Below are positions 27,054 to 35,811 of a stretch of DNA of 64,000 nucleotides, one piece after another. Position numbers and translations under genes: made by a program. Location: the NCBI RefSeq assembly GCF_001969815.1, contig NZ_MRBK01000001.1:1-64000 (forward strand), written 5' to 3'. The stretch's first letter is position 1; each line of letters starts with the position of its first letter. The notes beneath the pieces were generated by a model that had not been told where the DNA came from, searched no databases, and saw nothing but the letters and a program-made list of their open reading frames with translations. The stretch comes from Bacillus swezeyi (GTDB taxonomy: Bacteria > Bacillota > Bacilli > Bacillales > Bacillaceae).

Positions 27054-27427
27054 TCTTCCTCCCTATATAAAATGGTAAGCAAATCTTTTAATTCTGTAAG
27101 GGTAATGCCAATGTCTTTACTATTTTTTATTGCTGCCAGCAATTGCTCTTCAATTGCTTTCATTTTTCCTTCCTTCATTATTTCGTCATTTTGATCTGAT
27201 ACAAAAGAGCCTTTCCCGACCACAGAATAAATGAACCCATTCTTCTCGAGTTCTTCATAGGCACGCTTTGACGTAATAAGACTTACATTCATATCCTTTG
27301 CTAATTGGCGCATAGAAGGCAGCGGCTGTCCCGGATTCAATTCATTTGCAAGAATATGATCCTTAATTTGAGTGTAAATTTGTTCATAAATGGGTTGCTT
27401 TGAATTGTTCGAAATTATAATTTTCAT
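27050..27427 (-). CDS. GntR-family (YtrA-type) regulator
   Basis: A 125-residue regulator with an N-terminal GntR winged helix (PIYEQIYTQIKDHI, LPSMRQLAKDMNVSLITSKRAYEELEKNGFIYSVVGKGSFV) and a short alpha-helical dimer tail, as in the YtrA subfamily that controls neighbouring ABC genes. RBS AGAGG precedes ATG 27427. A tandem 9-bp repeat upstream (27463-27498) is the likely operator. First gene of the operon. Confidence 0.82.
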   Translation of the reverse strand: MKIIISNNSKQPIYEQIYTQIKDHILANELNPGQPLPSMRQLAKDMNVSLITSKRAYEELEKNGFIYSVVGKGSFVSDQNDEIMKEGKMKAIEEQLLAAIKNSKDIGITLTELKDLLTILYREEE

Positions 27428-27462
27428 TTCAAAACCTCTTTACATTATCTGTGCTTCAACAT

Positions 27463-27498
27463 ACACAATATACACAATATGTACAATATACACAAAGT
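27463..27498. repeat. Four tandem 9-bp units, probable GntR operator
   Basis: Four units in exact 9-bp phase: ACACAATAT, ACACAATAT, GTACAATAT, ACACAAAGT. They lie 36-71 bp before the GntR start codon, in the promoter region. Binding by the GntR protein is inference. Confidence 0.75.
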
Positions 27499-27661
27499 AT
27501 GGATCAATTACAACTGTTTTCTAAAAATATATCCTCTCCCTCCAATGTTTACTGAAGTGTGCCAAATTGAAGTTCCCTGCGGCTAAAGACTTTTTTTAAT
27601 ACTGATTTATTTAATAGTAAGAGGTTGTTGTTTCGACAAACAAAAAAGGAAATGAGTTCAT

Positions 27662-28148
27662 ATGGCAATATCAATTCATAGATTACATGAATGCGATGCA
27701 GAAGAATTGTTTCAGTTTGAAAAGACGAATAGGCTGTTTTTTGAAAAGATGGTACCCAGTCGAGAGGAAGATTATTTTCAATTTAATATGTTTAAAATCA
27801 AACATAGAGAACGATTAGCTGAGCAAAAAGAAAAAAGGCAACATTCTATATCATAAGGGATCACTCAGGCAATATTGCGGGAAGGATTAATGTAGTTGAT
27901 ATTGATGCAGCTAATCATGCGGCTGAAGTCGGTTTGAAGTGGGACAAGAATATACGGGGAAAGGAATAGCAACTAGCGCCTTAAAGCTGTTATTACAATC
28001 GGAATTAAATCTAAAAAACAACAACAAACAATCTTGCCTCCCAAAAGGTTTTCGAAAAAACGGTTTTAATCAAGTCTGTATCAGTGATAACGAGTTTGAA
28101 ATGAACGGCCAAAACCTAAGGTTTATTCATTACATTTGGGAACGCTAA
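27662..28148 (+). pseudogene. Frameshifted GNAT acetyltransferase
   Basis: Three pieces in different frames join into one GNAT protein: residues MAISIHRLHECDAEELFQFE... to about 27840, then IIRDHSGNIAGRINVVDID to about 27940, then VGQEYTGKGIATSALKLLL and NGFNQVCISDNEFEMNG to 28148. The acetyl-CoA loop (QEYTGKGIA) is in the third piece. At least two frameshifts and a damaged central part (LNLKNNNKQSCLPK). It was probably a YjcK-like ribosomal-protein acetyltransferase relative. Confidence 0.85.
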
Positions 28149-28167
28149 AAATTCTTCAGTGAAAATA

Positions 28168-28195
28168 TCCGCTCGCTAAAGCGAGCGGACGTTTT
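28168..28195. terminator. Terminator between GNAT pseudogene and DinB-family gene
   Basis: TCCGCTCGC-TAAA-GCGAGCGGA stem, T tail on the plus strand. Shared in part with 25296-25330. Confidence 0.8.
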
Positions 28196-28196
28196 G

Positions 28197-28721
28197 TCAG
28201 TCCGCCAAAATCCGAAGATAAGCCTTCCAAGGCCCGACATCATCCTGATACCGCTTCGCCAGCACCCTTGCGATTTGCGAGATGTGACTGAGATCGTGTG
28301 CCACCCATGTTGAAATCTGTTCTCTAAGCTTGACGACCCCAAACTCAGGGTGCACCCCCGTTTGTTCGAAGTCGGTTTCTGGATCAACGAGTTGCCGTAA
28401 TGTCTCCAAATTCGCCCGCCGAAGTTCGGCAAACTCGCTAAGCAGCTGTTCAATCGTTTTCCCGGCGTTTTGATTCAACTGGCTGAAGCGGTCGAACGGC
28501 GGAAAAGTTTCTGTTTCTCCTTTTGTGAGGATCACTTTGATCCGCGGAATCCAATTATTCCTTTCACCTTCGATTAGATGCCCCACGACATCAAAGGCGC
28601 TCCAAGTACCTTCGCCTTCATGGCAGCTAATCCACGAGCTTGATAATCCAGTCAACAAATGACTCAATGTTTGCGGTGTGCGCTCCAGGATTTCGATTGT
28701 TTCTTTGAGTTGAAAGTTCAT
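28197..28721 (-). CDS. DinB-family (DUF664-like) protein
   Basis: A 174-residue protein with a DinB four-helix bundle; His residues for metal binding appear in VVGHLIEGERNNW and AHDLSHISQIARV. ATG 28721 is chosen over an in-frame ATG at 28742 because GGAGG is well placed. Members include bacillithiol- or mycothiol-linked enzymes (BstA/YfiT-type), but no substrate can be given. A partial copy of its 3' end lies at 25348-25465, on the far side of the ABC operon. Confidence 0.82.
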   Translation of the reverse strand: MNFQLKETIEILERTPQTLSHLLTGLSSSWISCHEGEGTWSAFDVVGHLIEGERNNWIPRIKVILTKGETETFPPFDRFSQLNQNAGKTIEQLLSEFAELRRANLETLRQLVDPETDFEQTGVHPEFGVVKLREQISTWVAHDLSHISQIARVLAKRYQDDVGPWKAYLRILAD

Positions 28722-28910
28722 GTATATGACCTCCATATTCAATTTAAAATAAAAGGTTTGATTTCCACAATAATAGATGAGATAAGACCGACGTGATTTA
28801 CATTTATTTTAATAGAACAGTTGGAAAAGAGAAACGCTTACTTCGTTATTCTATTGGGGTTGAATAAATAGAAGGTTCAAAGTTTTAACTGGATTAAAAA
28901 TAAGATCTCT

Positions 28911-29031
28911 AGCTGAAGGCGTCGTCGAACTGAAGCACGGTATGACCTATTGATCGAATATTGTAACGGTGATCACAGTATTCGCAGGCCGCGGCCAACC
29001 TTTGTGTGATCTCCCTGAAAAGCCTGGAAGT
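28911..29031 (+). pseudogene. Degraded glmS 3' fragment
   Basis: AGCTGAAGG...GAACTGAAGCACGGTA...ATTGATCGAA matches glmS 22234-22288, and GGCCGCGGCCAACC, GTGATCTCCCTGAAA and GCCTGGAAG match glmS 22365-22411, with about 60 bp lost in between. Same strand as glmS. It has stop codons and is not expressed as protein. The rest of 28722-29140 shows no other feature. Confidence 0.85.
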
Positions 29032-29141
29032 ATGCACATGAAATAAAAGAGAAAATATGAATAGAAGAAGAGAAATCTATAGAGGTTGTTTCGGCGTATG
29101 CTCTTTATAGGTGAATGACGATTCCGATTGATAGAAAAGAC

Positions 29142-29180
29142 AAAAAGGTATCCCAAAATTCCCTCGGGACACCTTTTTTT
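29142..29180. terminator. Terminator of the BmrA-like gene
   Basis: AAAAAGGTATCCC and GGGACACCTTTTTTT pair with T runs on both strands. It lies just past the stop at 29186. Confidence 0.8.
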
Positions 29181-29185
29181 ATAGG

Positions 29186-30922
29186 CTACGTCAACTGCCG
29201 CTCCGCAAACTCCCGATACAGCGCATGCGAAGCAATCAGCTCATGATGCCGCCCCATCCCGGTAATTTCGCCTTTTTCGATAAACATAATTTGATCCGCG
29301 TTCACAATCGTCGATAGCCGGTGGGCGATGACGAAGGTTGTGCGGCCTTCCATGAGGCGGGCGAGGGCTTGCTGGACGATGCCTTCTGATTGGCTGTCGA
29401 GGCTGGCTGTCGCTTCGTCCATCATTAACATTTTCGGGTCGCGCAGGAAGGCGCGGGCGATGGCGATGCGCTGCCTCTGACCTCCTGAGAGCTTGACGCC
29501 GCGTTCGCCGACTTCCGTGTCAAGCCGGTCTGGGAATTGTTTGATGAAATCAGCGGCAAAGGCCATTTCTGCTACTTCCCACAGTTTCTGGTCGTCAATT
29601 TCGTCGGCGTTATCCAATCCGTAGCAAAGGTTCTCACGGATTGTCCCCGCCATCATCGGGCTGTCTTGAGATACGTAGCCGATTTGGCTGCGCCACGATT
29701 TCATTGACAGTTCGCCGATCGGCGTTTCACCGATTTTAATCACTCCTGAGCTCGGTTCGTAAAAACGCTCGAGCAGGCCGAACATCGTCGTTTTTCCGCC
29801 GCCGCTCGGGCCGACAAAGGCGATCATTTGCCCAGGTTCGACGTCAAAGGAGACATTGTGCAGGACGGGTTCATCATTGCTGTAGGAGAATGAAACATTT
29901 TCAACACGTACCGGCTCGTTTGCAATGTCCCTTTCGATTCCTTTTTGCCCCTCCTCCTCTCCCGTATTGAGAATCTCGATTATTCGCTCTGTGGCTCCTT
30001 TTGCTTTTTGCAGTTGGGTAAAAAACATTGTAAATGATGTAATCGGAAAAACGATTTGAAAGAGATAGAGCAAAAACGCGATAAGCGAGCCTGCTGACAT
30101 CGTACCGTCGGCGACGCGAATGCCGCCATAACCGATAATGGCAACGATGACAATCATAATCACAAGGTGCATGAACGGGGAGACGAGCGCAAAAATCCTG
30201 GCTTCCTTCAGGCCGTATTCAAACAGCTTTGAAATGCCTGACAACCCTTTTGTTTTTTCTGTATGCTCCGCGTTCGATGCTTTCATTAATCTGATTTCGC
30301 TTAATGTCTGCTGGACATTTCCGGTGAAAGAAGCCGTTTCATCCTGCAATGTTTTTGAGATGTTGTGCATTTTCATGCCAAGCGGGATCATGATGAAGGT
30401 CGTAATCGGTACCGCAACGAGCATGAGGAGCGTCATTTTCCAGTCCATGATCAGCAAAATGATCACCGATCCGACAATGGTGATGATCCCTGAAACAAAC
30501 TGTGGAAAATGGTCGGAAATTAAACTCTCGACGATACCGGTATCATTGACAACACGGCTGACTGTTTCGCCGCTCCTCTTTTCATCAAAGTAACGGACAG
30601 GAAGCCGCAGCAGTTTAAACCACATCCGCTCCCGCAAAGAAGCGACCACTTTTTGCCCGGCATAGGAAAGAAAGTAGGTTGAAAACCCGTCGCAGATCGC
30701 TTGAATGATAAAAACGACTGCAAGGATTCCCGCTAAGGCCATGTTGATGGAATTGGCGGAGAAGCCGTCAACCATTTCCCTCGTCAGTAACGGGATGGAC
30801 AGTCCGACTAACGTTGTGATGAAGCTTGCGGTTAATCCGATGGCAAGCGCCAATCTGGGAATCTTGCCCGAGAGAATCAATGAGAAGAACGGTTTTAAGC
30901 TATTTTTGTTCTTTGTTTCCAT
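29186..30922 (-). CDS. BmrA-like multidrug ABC half-transporter
   Basis: A 578-residue half-transporter with a six-helix membrane domain (about 1-310) followed by an ATPase: Walker A GPSGGGKTT, Q-loop GYVSQDSP, signature LSGGQRQRIAIARAF, Walker B MLMMDEATASLD and HRLST. Gene order of domains, length and many stretches resemble B. subtilis BmrA (YvcC), a homodimeric drug exporter. ATG 30922 has AAGGAG. Monocistronic. Divergent from the FrnE-like gene. Confidence 0.82.
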   Translation of the reverse strand: METKNKNSLKPFFSLILSGKIPRLALAIGLTASFITTLVGLSIPLLTREMVDGFSANSINMALAGILAVVFIIQAICDGFSTYFLSYAGQKVVASLRERMWFKLLRLPVRYFDEKRSGETVSRVVNDTGIVESLISDHFPQFVSGIITIVGSVIILLIMDWKMTLLMLVAVPITTFIMIPLGMKMHNISKTLQDETASFTGNVQQTLSEIRLMKASNAEHTEKTKGLSGISKLFEYGLKEARIFALVSPFMHLVIMIVIVAIIGYGGIRVADGTMSAGSLIAFLLYLFQIVFPITSFTMFFTQLQKAKGATERIIEILNTGEEEGQKGIERDIANEPVRVENVSFSYSNDEPVLHNVSFDVEPGQMIAFVGPSGGGKTTMFGLLERFYEPSSGVIKIGETPIGELSMKSWRSQIGYVSQDSPMMAGTIRENLCYGLDNADEIDDQKLWEVAEMAFAADFIKQFPDRLDTEVGERGVKLSGGQRQRIAIARAFLRDPKMLMMDEATASLDSQSEGIVQQALARLMEGRTTFVIAHRLSTIVNADQIMFIEKGEITGMGRHHELIASHALYREFAERQLT

Positions 30923-31048
30923 TTGCTGGACTCCTTATCAATTAATGTACTTCAAAGAAAATAAACCGGTAACTTGCAACGCCTCATACTACGATTTGAA
31001 TGGCGGAAAGTTTCTAAAGCCGCAAATTTTTAATCTCATATTAAAGTA

Positions 31049-31113
31049 TTGACAGAAGTCTCGATTGTAACTATTATAGTTACATATCGTATATTTGTAA
31101 CAGATGTTGTTAC
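31049..31113 (+). promoter_or_regulatory. Promoter with two GTAAC-N7-GTTAC operators
   Basis: TTGACA (31049-31054), 17 bases, TATTAT (31072-31077). Site 1, GTAAC-N7-GTTAC, at 31067-31083 covers the -10; site 2 of the same form at 31097-31113 lies downstream, 30 bp from site 1. The same arrangement recurs at 50697-50756. Confidence 0.8.
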
Positions 31114-31132
31114 AAAAGAAGGGAATCAAGAC

Positions 31133-31780
31133 ATGACAATCAAAATAAAAGTATATTCCGATTACGTATGCCCGTTTTGTTTTTTGGGAAAAGACCAGTT
31201 TGAGAAAGCGATCGAAGGAAAGGACGTCGAAGTGGAGTGGATGCCGTTTGAACTGAGGCCTCGTCCTTCTGAACAATTGGACCCGTTGAACGATCCTTCA
31301 AAATTGGCGATGTGGGATGGTGCGATTAAGCCGAGAATTGAAGCATGGGGCGTCAATATGAAGCTGCCTGAAATCTCCCCGCATCCTTATACAGACTTAG
31401 CCCATGAAGGCTATCATTTTGCGAAAGAGCATGGTAAAGCGAAAACGTACAATGACCGGGTTTACGAAGCGTTTTTCCAAGAAGATCAAAATATTGGAGA
31501 CATCGATGTGCTGACAAAGCTCGCAAAAGAAGCGGGATTGGATGAAAAGGCGTTTAAAGATGCTTTGGCGGAGAGAAAGTATCAAGACGTGCAGCGCCGA
31601 GCGCTTCAGCATGCCTATGAAGAAGCCGGGATTACCGCCGTACCGACTTTTATCATCGGCAATGAGCGGATCGCCGGAGCTGCGGCTCAAGAAGTGTTTG
31701 AACAGGTGCTTGAAGAGGAAAGCCAAAAAAACCGTTTTGCTGAAGCTATGCAATGCGATGTTGACGGGAAGTCTTGTTAA
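31133..31780 (+). CDS. FrnE-like DsbA-family oxidoreductase
   Basis: A 215-residue thioredoxin-fold protein with active site CPFC (YSDYVCPFC) near residue 12, a helical insert, and the cis-Pro loop AVPTFIIGNERIAGA near 165-180. No signal peptide, so cytosolic, as for FrnE/YwbO-type proteins. The C-terminus MQCDVDGKSC adds two cysteines. Start ATG 31133 follows AGAAGGG; upstream in-frame starts overlap the operator. Promoter architecture suggests induction by thiol or quinone stress (inference). Confidence 0.82.
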   Translation: MTIKIKVYSDYVCPFCFLGKDQFEKAIEGKDVEVEWMPFELRPRPSEQLDPLNDPSKLAMWDGAIKPRIEAWGVNMKLPEISPHPYTDLAHEGYHFAKEHGKAKTYNDRVYEAFFQEDQNIGDIDVLTKLAKEAGLDEKAFKDALAERKYQDVQRRALQHAYEEAGITAVPTFIIGNERIAGAAAQEVFEQVLEEESQKNRFAEAMQCDVDGKSC

Positions 31781-31799
31781 CAAAAACCAGTCTACTTGG

Positions 31800-31833
31800 A
31801 ACCCTTTAGATGAGACAATCTAAAGGGTTTTTT
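31800..31833 (+). terminator. Terminator of the FrnE-like gene
   Basis: AACCCTTTAGAT-GAGACA-ATCTAAAGGGTT followed by TTTT. A similar hairpin follows the tail remnant at 33146. Confidence 0.88.
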
Positions 31834-31910
31834 CGCGTAATGAAGGATTTTACAGTAAGCTGTACAATTCAAACAATGAGCAATCAATCTAAAATGGAGG
31901 TGTTAAAACA

Positions 31911-33062
31911 GTGGATGATTTATTTGCTGAAATAAGAGATGAATCGATTAATATTGGAGGGGCTGATGGTTATAAATTTGACTTCTTTAAAGAGATATTG
32001 GGAAATAAAAGATTTGTTTTTCTTGGTGAAAGCAGTCATTGTGTCAAAGAATACATTGAGGCGAAGGCAAGCTTGATCAAATATCTGCATCAGGAATTAG
32101 GATTTCGTATTCTTGCTTTTGAAAGTGAATTGGGGGATTGCACCATAGGAAATGACCTTTCAACAGAACTCAATTCCAAAGAGTTTATGTCCGGTTCCAT
32201 CGGGAAAGTTTGGCAAAACGAATTTATGCTCGATTTGTTTGAGTATATGAAGGAAACTCAACAGCGGCAGCCTTTGCATTTAACAGGCGTTGATGTTCAG
32301 CAGAGCATGGATAAGCACTTTTCCTCCTACATGCGTTCGCATTTGACAGGGGACCTCAGGAAGATGTATGTAGCATTTGATACGCGCACAAATGAGATGC
32401 TGGATAAAGATTACATATTAAAAAGACGTTTTAGGAAAACAGTAGAAGAGATTGAAGGCATGGGCCAAGAACTGATGAATGGGCTTGAAAAACAGACTTT
32501 TCCCTCTGCCATGCTTCGTGATGTCGTGTTACAGACAATGAAAAACAGAATGAATTATTTTAAGGCGAATTTTACAAAAGGTTTTTCCAAATTGTTTGAG
32601 TATCGAGATGAATTAATGGCGAAGAATCTTGAATTTTTATCTCAGCATGTTTATCCCGATGAGAAATTTATCATATGGGCTCACAATCTTCACATCAAAA
32701 AACAGAGCAGTGCCAATCGGTTTTCCCCATATCGATCATTTGTAGAAAACCTTCCGCTATTCATGAAAGAGGACAGCTTTGTTATTGGTTTTTATGCAGG
32801 AGAGGGAAGAATGGGAGATTACAAAGGGAGCGACTATCCTATTAAAAAAACGAACAAAAAGCACATGGAATGGCTGCTCAGCCATTCACCCCACCAAAAT
32901 TTTTTTATACCATGCACTTCAAGGTGGGGAGAAAATAAGTGGAAGGCTTTTGAAGGAGGAGGTTTGCGCATTTCTTTTAAGCCGGTTCAGCAATATGATG
33001 GGGTTTTGTTCTTTAAAAAAGTAACACCAGCAAATGTTAATGTTGAACAGAATAATTCGTAA
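31911..33062 (+). CDS. Erythromycin esterase-family protein
   Basis: A 383-residue member of the erythromycin esterase / succinoglycan-related family. It has GESSHCVKEY near residue 39 (GE-x-x-H with catalytic-type His), FESELGD, and IIWAHNLHI near 255. Ere enzymes open the macrolide lactone; chromosomal relatives in Bacillus have varied or unknown substrates. It starts with GTG at 31911 behind TGGAGG. Flanked by the FrnE-like terminator on the left and a degraded FrnE-like tail plus terminator on the right, so it looks inserted. Confidence 0.75.
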   Translation: MDDLFAEIRDESINIGGADGYKFDFFKEILGNKRFVFLGESSHCVKEYIEAKASLIKYLHQELGFRILAFESELGDCTIGNDLSTELNSKEFMSGSIGKVWQNEFMLDLFEYMKETQQRQPLHLTGVDVQQSMDKHFSSYMRSHLTGDLRKMYVAFDTRTNEMLDKDYILKRRFRKTVEEIEGMGQELMNGLEKQTFPSAMLRDVVLQTMKNRMNYFKANFTKGFSKLFEYRDELMAKNLEFLSQHVYPDEKFIIWAHNLHIKKQSSANRFSPYRSFVENLPLFMKEDSFVIGFYAGEGRMGDYKGSDYPIKKTNKKHMEWLLSHSPHQNFFIPCTSRWGENKWKAFEGGGLRISFKPVQQYDGVLFFKKVTPANVNVEQNNS

Positions 33063-33110
33063 CAGCTTTGCGTTTTTTCTTTCGCTGCTAAAAGGTTGAG
33101 CAATAGAAGG

Positions 33111-33181
33111 CAATGCGATATTGACGGAAATGAATGTTGCATATAATCCCTATAGATGAAATTCATCTATAGGGATTTTTT
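33111..33181 (+). pseudogene. FrnE-like C-terminal remnant with its terminator
   Basis: Codons at 33111-33146 read QCDIDGNECCI and stop, matching QCDVDGKSC at the end of the gene at 31133-31780. The terminator hairpin ATCCCTATAGATG / CATCTATAGGGAT plus T run follows, similar in form and position to 31800-31833. No start or upstream coding part remains. Confidence 0.75.
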
Positions 33182-33318
33182 ATGTTGGCGAAAAAACCCT
33201 TTTTCGTTATATTTGATTTATGAAGAAATGTTGAACACTTCTGTGGAAAAGCGCTTACATATGTTCTTCATGTTTCTTTTCTTACCGGTTTACAAACATT
33301 CCATTTCAGGGAGGAATC

Positions 33319-33843
33319 ATGATGTCCGACAAAACAGTAAACAGCATTAAAGCGAAAGCAGAAGGAAAAACCCTCGTCATCGAGCGGGTCTTCGATGCTC
33401 CGCGGGAGCTTGTGTTTAAGGCTTTTTCCGAGTCTGGGCAATTGGAAAGCTGGTGGGGGCCTAAGGGGTGGCAAACCGAAAATTATAAGTTTGAATTTAA
33501 GCCGCATGGTGTATGGCATTATTGCATGGAGTGTAAAGATGAGAACCAGGGCGAATTTTATGGGCGCAAGTCTTGCGGCAAGGCTGTTTATCAGGAGATT
33601 GTGACCCCTGAAAAAATCGTGTACACGGATATGTTTACAGACGAGGAAGGGAATGTTGTTCCCGGGATGCCGGAGATTTTGATCGAGGTGAATTTCGCGG
33701 AACACGAAGATCAAACAAAACTGATTACACGTTCTCAATTTTCTTCACCAGAGGAGCTTCAGCAATTGATGGATAAGGGGATGGTCGAAGGGTTTTCCTC
33801 ACAGATGGAGCGCCTTGACGATCACCTGAAGGCCATACGCTAA
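33319..33843 (+). CDS. SRPBCC / AHSA1-family protein
   Basis: A 174-residue START-like (AHSA1) domain protein: VIERVFDAPRELVFKAFSE at the N-terminus, SWWGPKGW, and a long C-terminal helix (GFSSQMERLDDHL). Such proteins bind hydrophobic ligands; activity unknown. ATG 33319 follows GGGAGG; a second ATG follows directly. Its upstream region (33246-33260) contains AAAAGCGCTTACA, a weak CcpA-like site. Confidence 0.8.
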   Translation: MMSDKTVNSIKAKAEGKTLVIERVFDAPRELVFKAFSESGQLESWWGPKGWQTENYKFEFKPHGVWHYCMECKDENQGEFYGRKSCGKAVYQEIVTPEKIVYTDMFTDEEGNVVPGMPEILIEVNFAEHEDQTKLITRSQFSSPEELQQLMDKGMVEGFSSQMERLDDHLKAIR

Positions 33844-33958
33844 AAGCGGGAGGACATATCAATGACATGTTTAGAGCATTTCATATAACCATGTATTCGG
33901 GGACCTCCAAATGTTCGTGTGTTTTGTCAAACAATCACGATATAGGAGGCTGAAGAAA

Positions 33959-34837
33959 ATGCGTTCAGAAAAAGAAATCATGGATTTGGTGCTAAGAGTT
34001 GCAGAAGAGGACAGCCGCGTCAGAGCTGTCGGCATGAACGGCTCGCGAACGAACCCAAACGTTCCGAAAGATCCTTTTCGCGATTTTGATATTGCGTATC
34101 TGGTGACAGACATGCAGTCCTTTCTCGATGATGATCCCGATTGGGTCGATGTGTTTGGCGAGCGGATTATCATGCAGACGCCGGAAGACATGGAGCTGTT
34201 TCCGAATGATCTCGGCAATCGTTTTTCGTATTTGATGCTGTTTACGGACGGCAGCCGGATCGACTTGATGCTCATTCCTTTAGAAGAAAAGGATCAATAT
34301 TGCCGTGAAGACGGACTGACTGTCATCTTGCTCGATAAGGATGATGTCTTGCCCGCGATCCCTCAGCCGACGGATCAGGAGTATTGGGTGCAAAAGCCGT
34401 CCGCACAATGTTTTGCCGACTGCTGCAATGAATTTTGGTGGACATCGACATATGTGGCAAAAGGTTTGTGGCGGCAGGAAATTCTTTATGCTTTGGATCA
34501 TTTAAACCTTGTAAGGGCGATGCTGCTGAAAATGCTTGAATGGAAGGTCGGCATCGAAACCAATTTTTCACTGAGCATTGGAAAAAACGCAAAATTTCTT
34601 AATCGTTATCTTGATGAGAAAACGTGGGGAAGACTTTTGCTGACTTATCCCGCAGCAGATGATGAACAGGTGTGGAACGTTTTGTTCCAGATGGCGGATT
34701 TATTTGAGCAGACGGCTGTCGAAGTGGCTGAACAGATCGATTTTTCGTATATTTTTGCAGAAGCTGACAACGTCAAGCGGTACCTCGCGTATGTTCAGCA
34801 TCTGCCATCCGGCGCCAAGGAGATTGATTTTAGCTGA
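33959..34837 (+). CDS. aadK: Aminoglycoside 6-adenylyltransferase
   Basis: A 292-residue nucleotidyltransferase similar to B. subtilis AadK (284 residues), which adenylates streptomycin. The nucleotidyltransferase motif is GMNGSRTNPN...DFDIAYLV, with the third acidic residue in SRIDLMLIP. ATG 33959 follows TAGGAGG; an upstream ATG at 33911 has no RBS. Monocistronic, with a terminator at 34843. Likely an intrinsic resistance gene. Confidence 0.87.
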   Translation: MRSEKEIMDLVLRVAEEDSRVRAVGMNGSRTNPNVPKDPFRDFDIAYLVTDMQSFLDDDPDWVDVFGERIIMQTPEDMELFPNDLGNRFSYLMLFTDGSRIDLMLIPLEEKDQYCREDGLTVILLDKDDVLPAIPQPTDQEYWVQKPSAQCFADCCNEFWWTSTYVAKGLWRQEILYALDHLNLVRAMLLKMLEWKVGIETNFSLSIGKNAKFLNRYLDEKTWGRLLLTYPAADDEQVWNVLFQMADLFEQTAVEVAEQIDFSYIFAEADNVKRYLAYVQHLPSGAKEIDFS

Positions 34838-34842
34838 CATGA

Positions 34843-34873
34843 AAGCCTTGCACACGACGTGCAAGGCTTGTTT
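34843..34873 (+). terminator. Terminator of aadK
   Basis: AAGCCTTGCAC-GACGT-GTGCAAGGCTT, an 11-bp stem, then GTTT. Confidence 0.82.
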
Positions 34874-34948
34874 CAATTCCCGATTGTATTTTTTCCAAGA
34901 TCAGACTATGATTAAGCATAGCCATTAACTTCAGAAGGAAGTGTAAGT

Positions 34949-35773
34949 ATGAACAATGACAGTATTCCCGGTCATTTAAGAGCGGACTGTGAGAATTGTT
35001 ACGGGCTGTGCTGTGTTGCTTTGCCTTATGCAAAGTCTGCTGACTTTGCTTTTGATAAAGACGGAGGCGATCCTTGTCCCAATTTGCAGGCGGATTACCG
35101 GTGCGGCATTCATCACGATTTGCGGGAAAAAGGGTTTCGGGGCTGTGCTGTTTATGAATGCTTCGGAGCCGGTCAAAAGGTATCGCAAGACGCCTATCAC
35201 GCAAACGATTGGCGGGATCACCCGGCATTGGCGGAAGAAATGTTTGCCGTGTTTCCCGTGATGCAGCAGCTTCATGAAATGCTTTATTATTTAAATGAAG
35301 CGATTCATGTGAAAGCTGCCCAGCCCATTCAAGCAGATTTGCAGATTGCTATAGAAAAAACGGAGTCCCTCACGAATCTGAATCCAGCATCACTTCTGGA
35401 TCTTGATGTTCCAGGGCATCGGGCGATGGTGAATGACCTGCTTCTGCGCACAAGCGAATTCGTTCGGGCAAAAGTGAAAAAGAAGAACCAGCGGATGAAA
35501 ATAGGCAGGGGAATCGATATGATCGGCGCAAAGTTAAAGGGAGCCGACCTTCAGGGGGCAGATCTCAGAGGGGCGTTTTTGATTGCGGCGGATCTTAGAG
35601 GTTCTAATATGAGGATGACGGATCTGATTGGAGCCGATCTTCGAGACGCTGACTTGAGCGGAGCTAACCTTTTGGGAAGCATTTTTCTCACGCAAGTTCA
35701 GGTCAATTCGGCTAAGGGTGATCGCAAAACGCAATTACCGCCTGCTTTAAAGACCCCTGAGCATTGGCAGTAG
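34949..35773 (+). CDS. Cys-rich plus pentapeptide-repeat protein
   Basis: A 274-residue protein. The N-terminus has CENCYGLCC, CPNLQADYRCGIH and GCAVYECFG, a pattern like the YkgJ-type metal-binding Cys motif. After a helical middle, residues about 190-245 are pentapeptide repeats (LKGADLQGADLRGAFLIAAD and LIGADLRDADLSGANLLGS), a right-handed beta helix. Some such proteins protect gyrase; nothing here shows that. RBS AGAAGGAAG. Confidence 0.75.
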   Translation: MNNDSIPGHLRADCENCYGLCCVALPYAKSADFAFDKDGGDPCPNLQADYRCGIHHDLREKGFRGCAVYECFGAGQKVSQDAYHANDWRDHPALAEEMFAVFPVMQQLHEMLYYLNEAIHVKAAQPIQADLQIAIEKTESLTNLNPASLLDLDVPGHRAMVNDLLLRTSEFVRAKVKKKNQRMKIGRGIDMIGAKLKGADLQGADLRGAFLIAADLRGSNMRMTDLIGADLRDADLSGANLLGSIFLTQVQVNSAKGDRKTQLPPALKTPEHWQ

Positions 35774-35811
35774 GGCGCTGGCCAACAAAAGACAAAAGCG
35801 GAGGCATATCT

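Noticed and set aside
22571-29031. A Tn7-like transposon downstream of glmS
   Set aside because: No transposase-like genes and no Tn7-type ends are visible, and a glmS duplication is not expected of Tn7.
33246-33260. A cre site before the SRPBCC gene
   Set aside because: The core AAAGCGCTT fits but the outer bases do not; unsupported.
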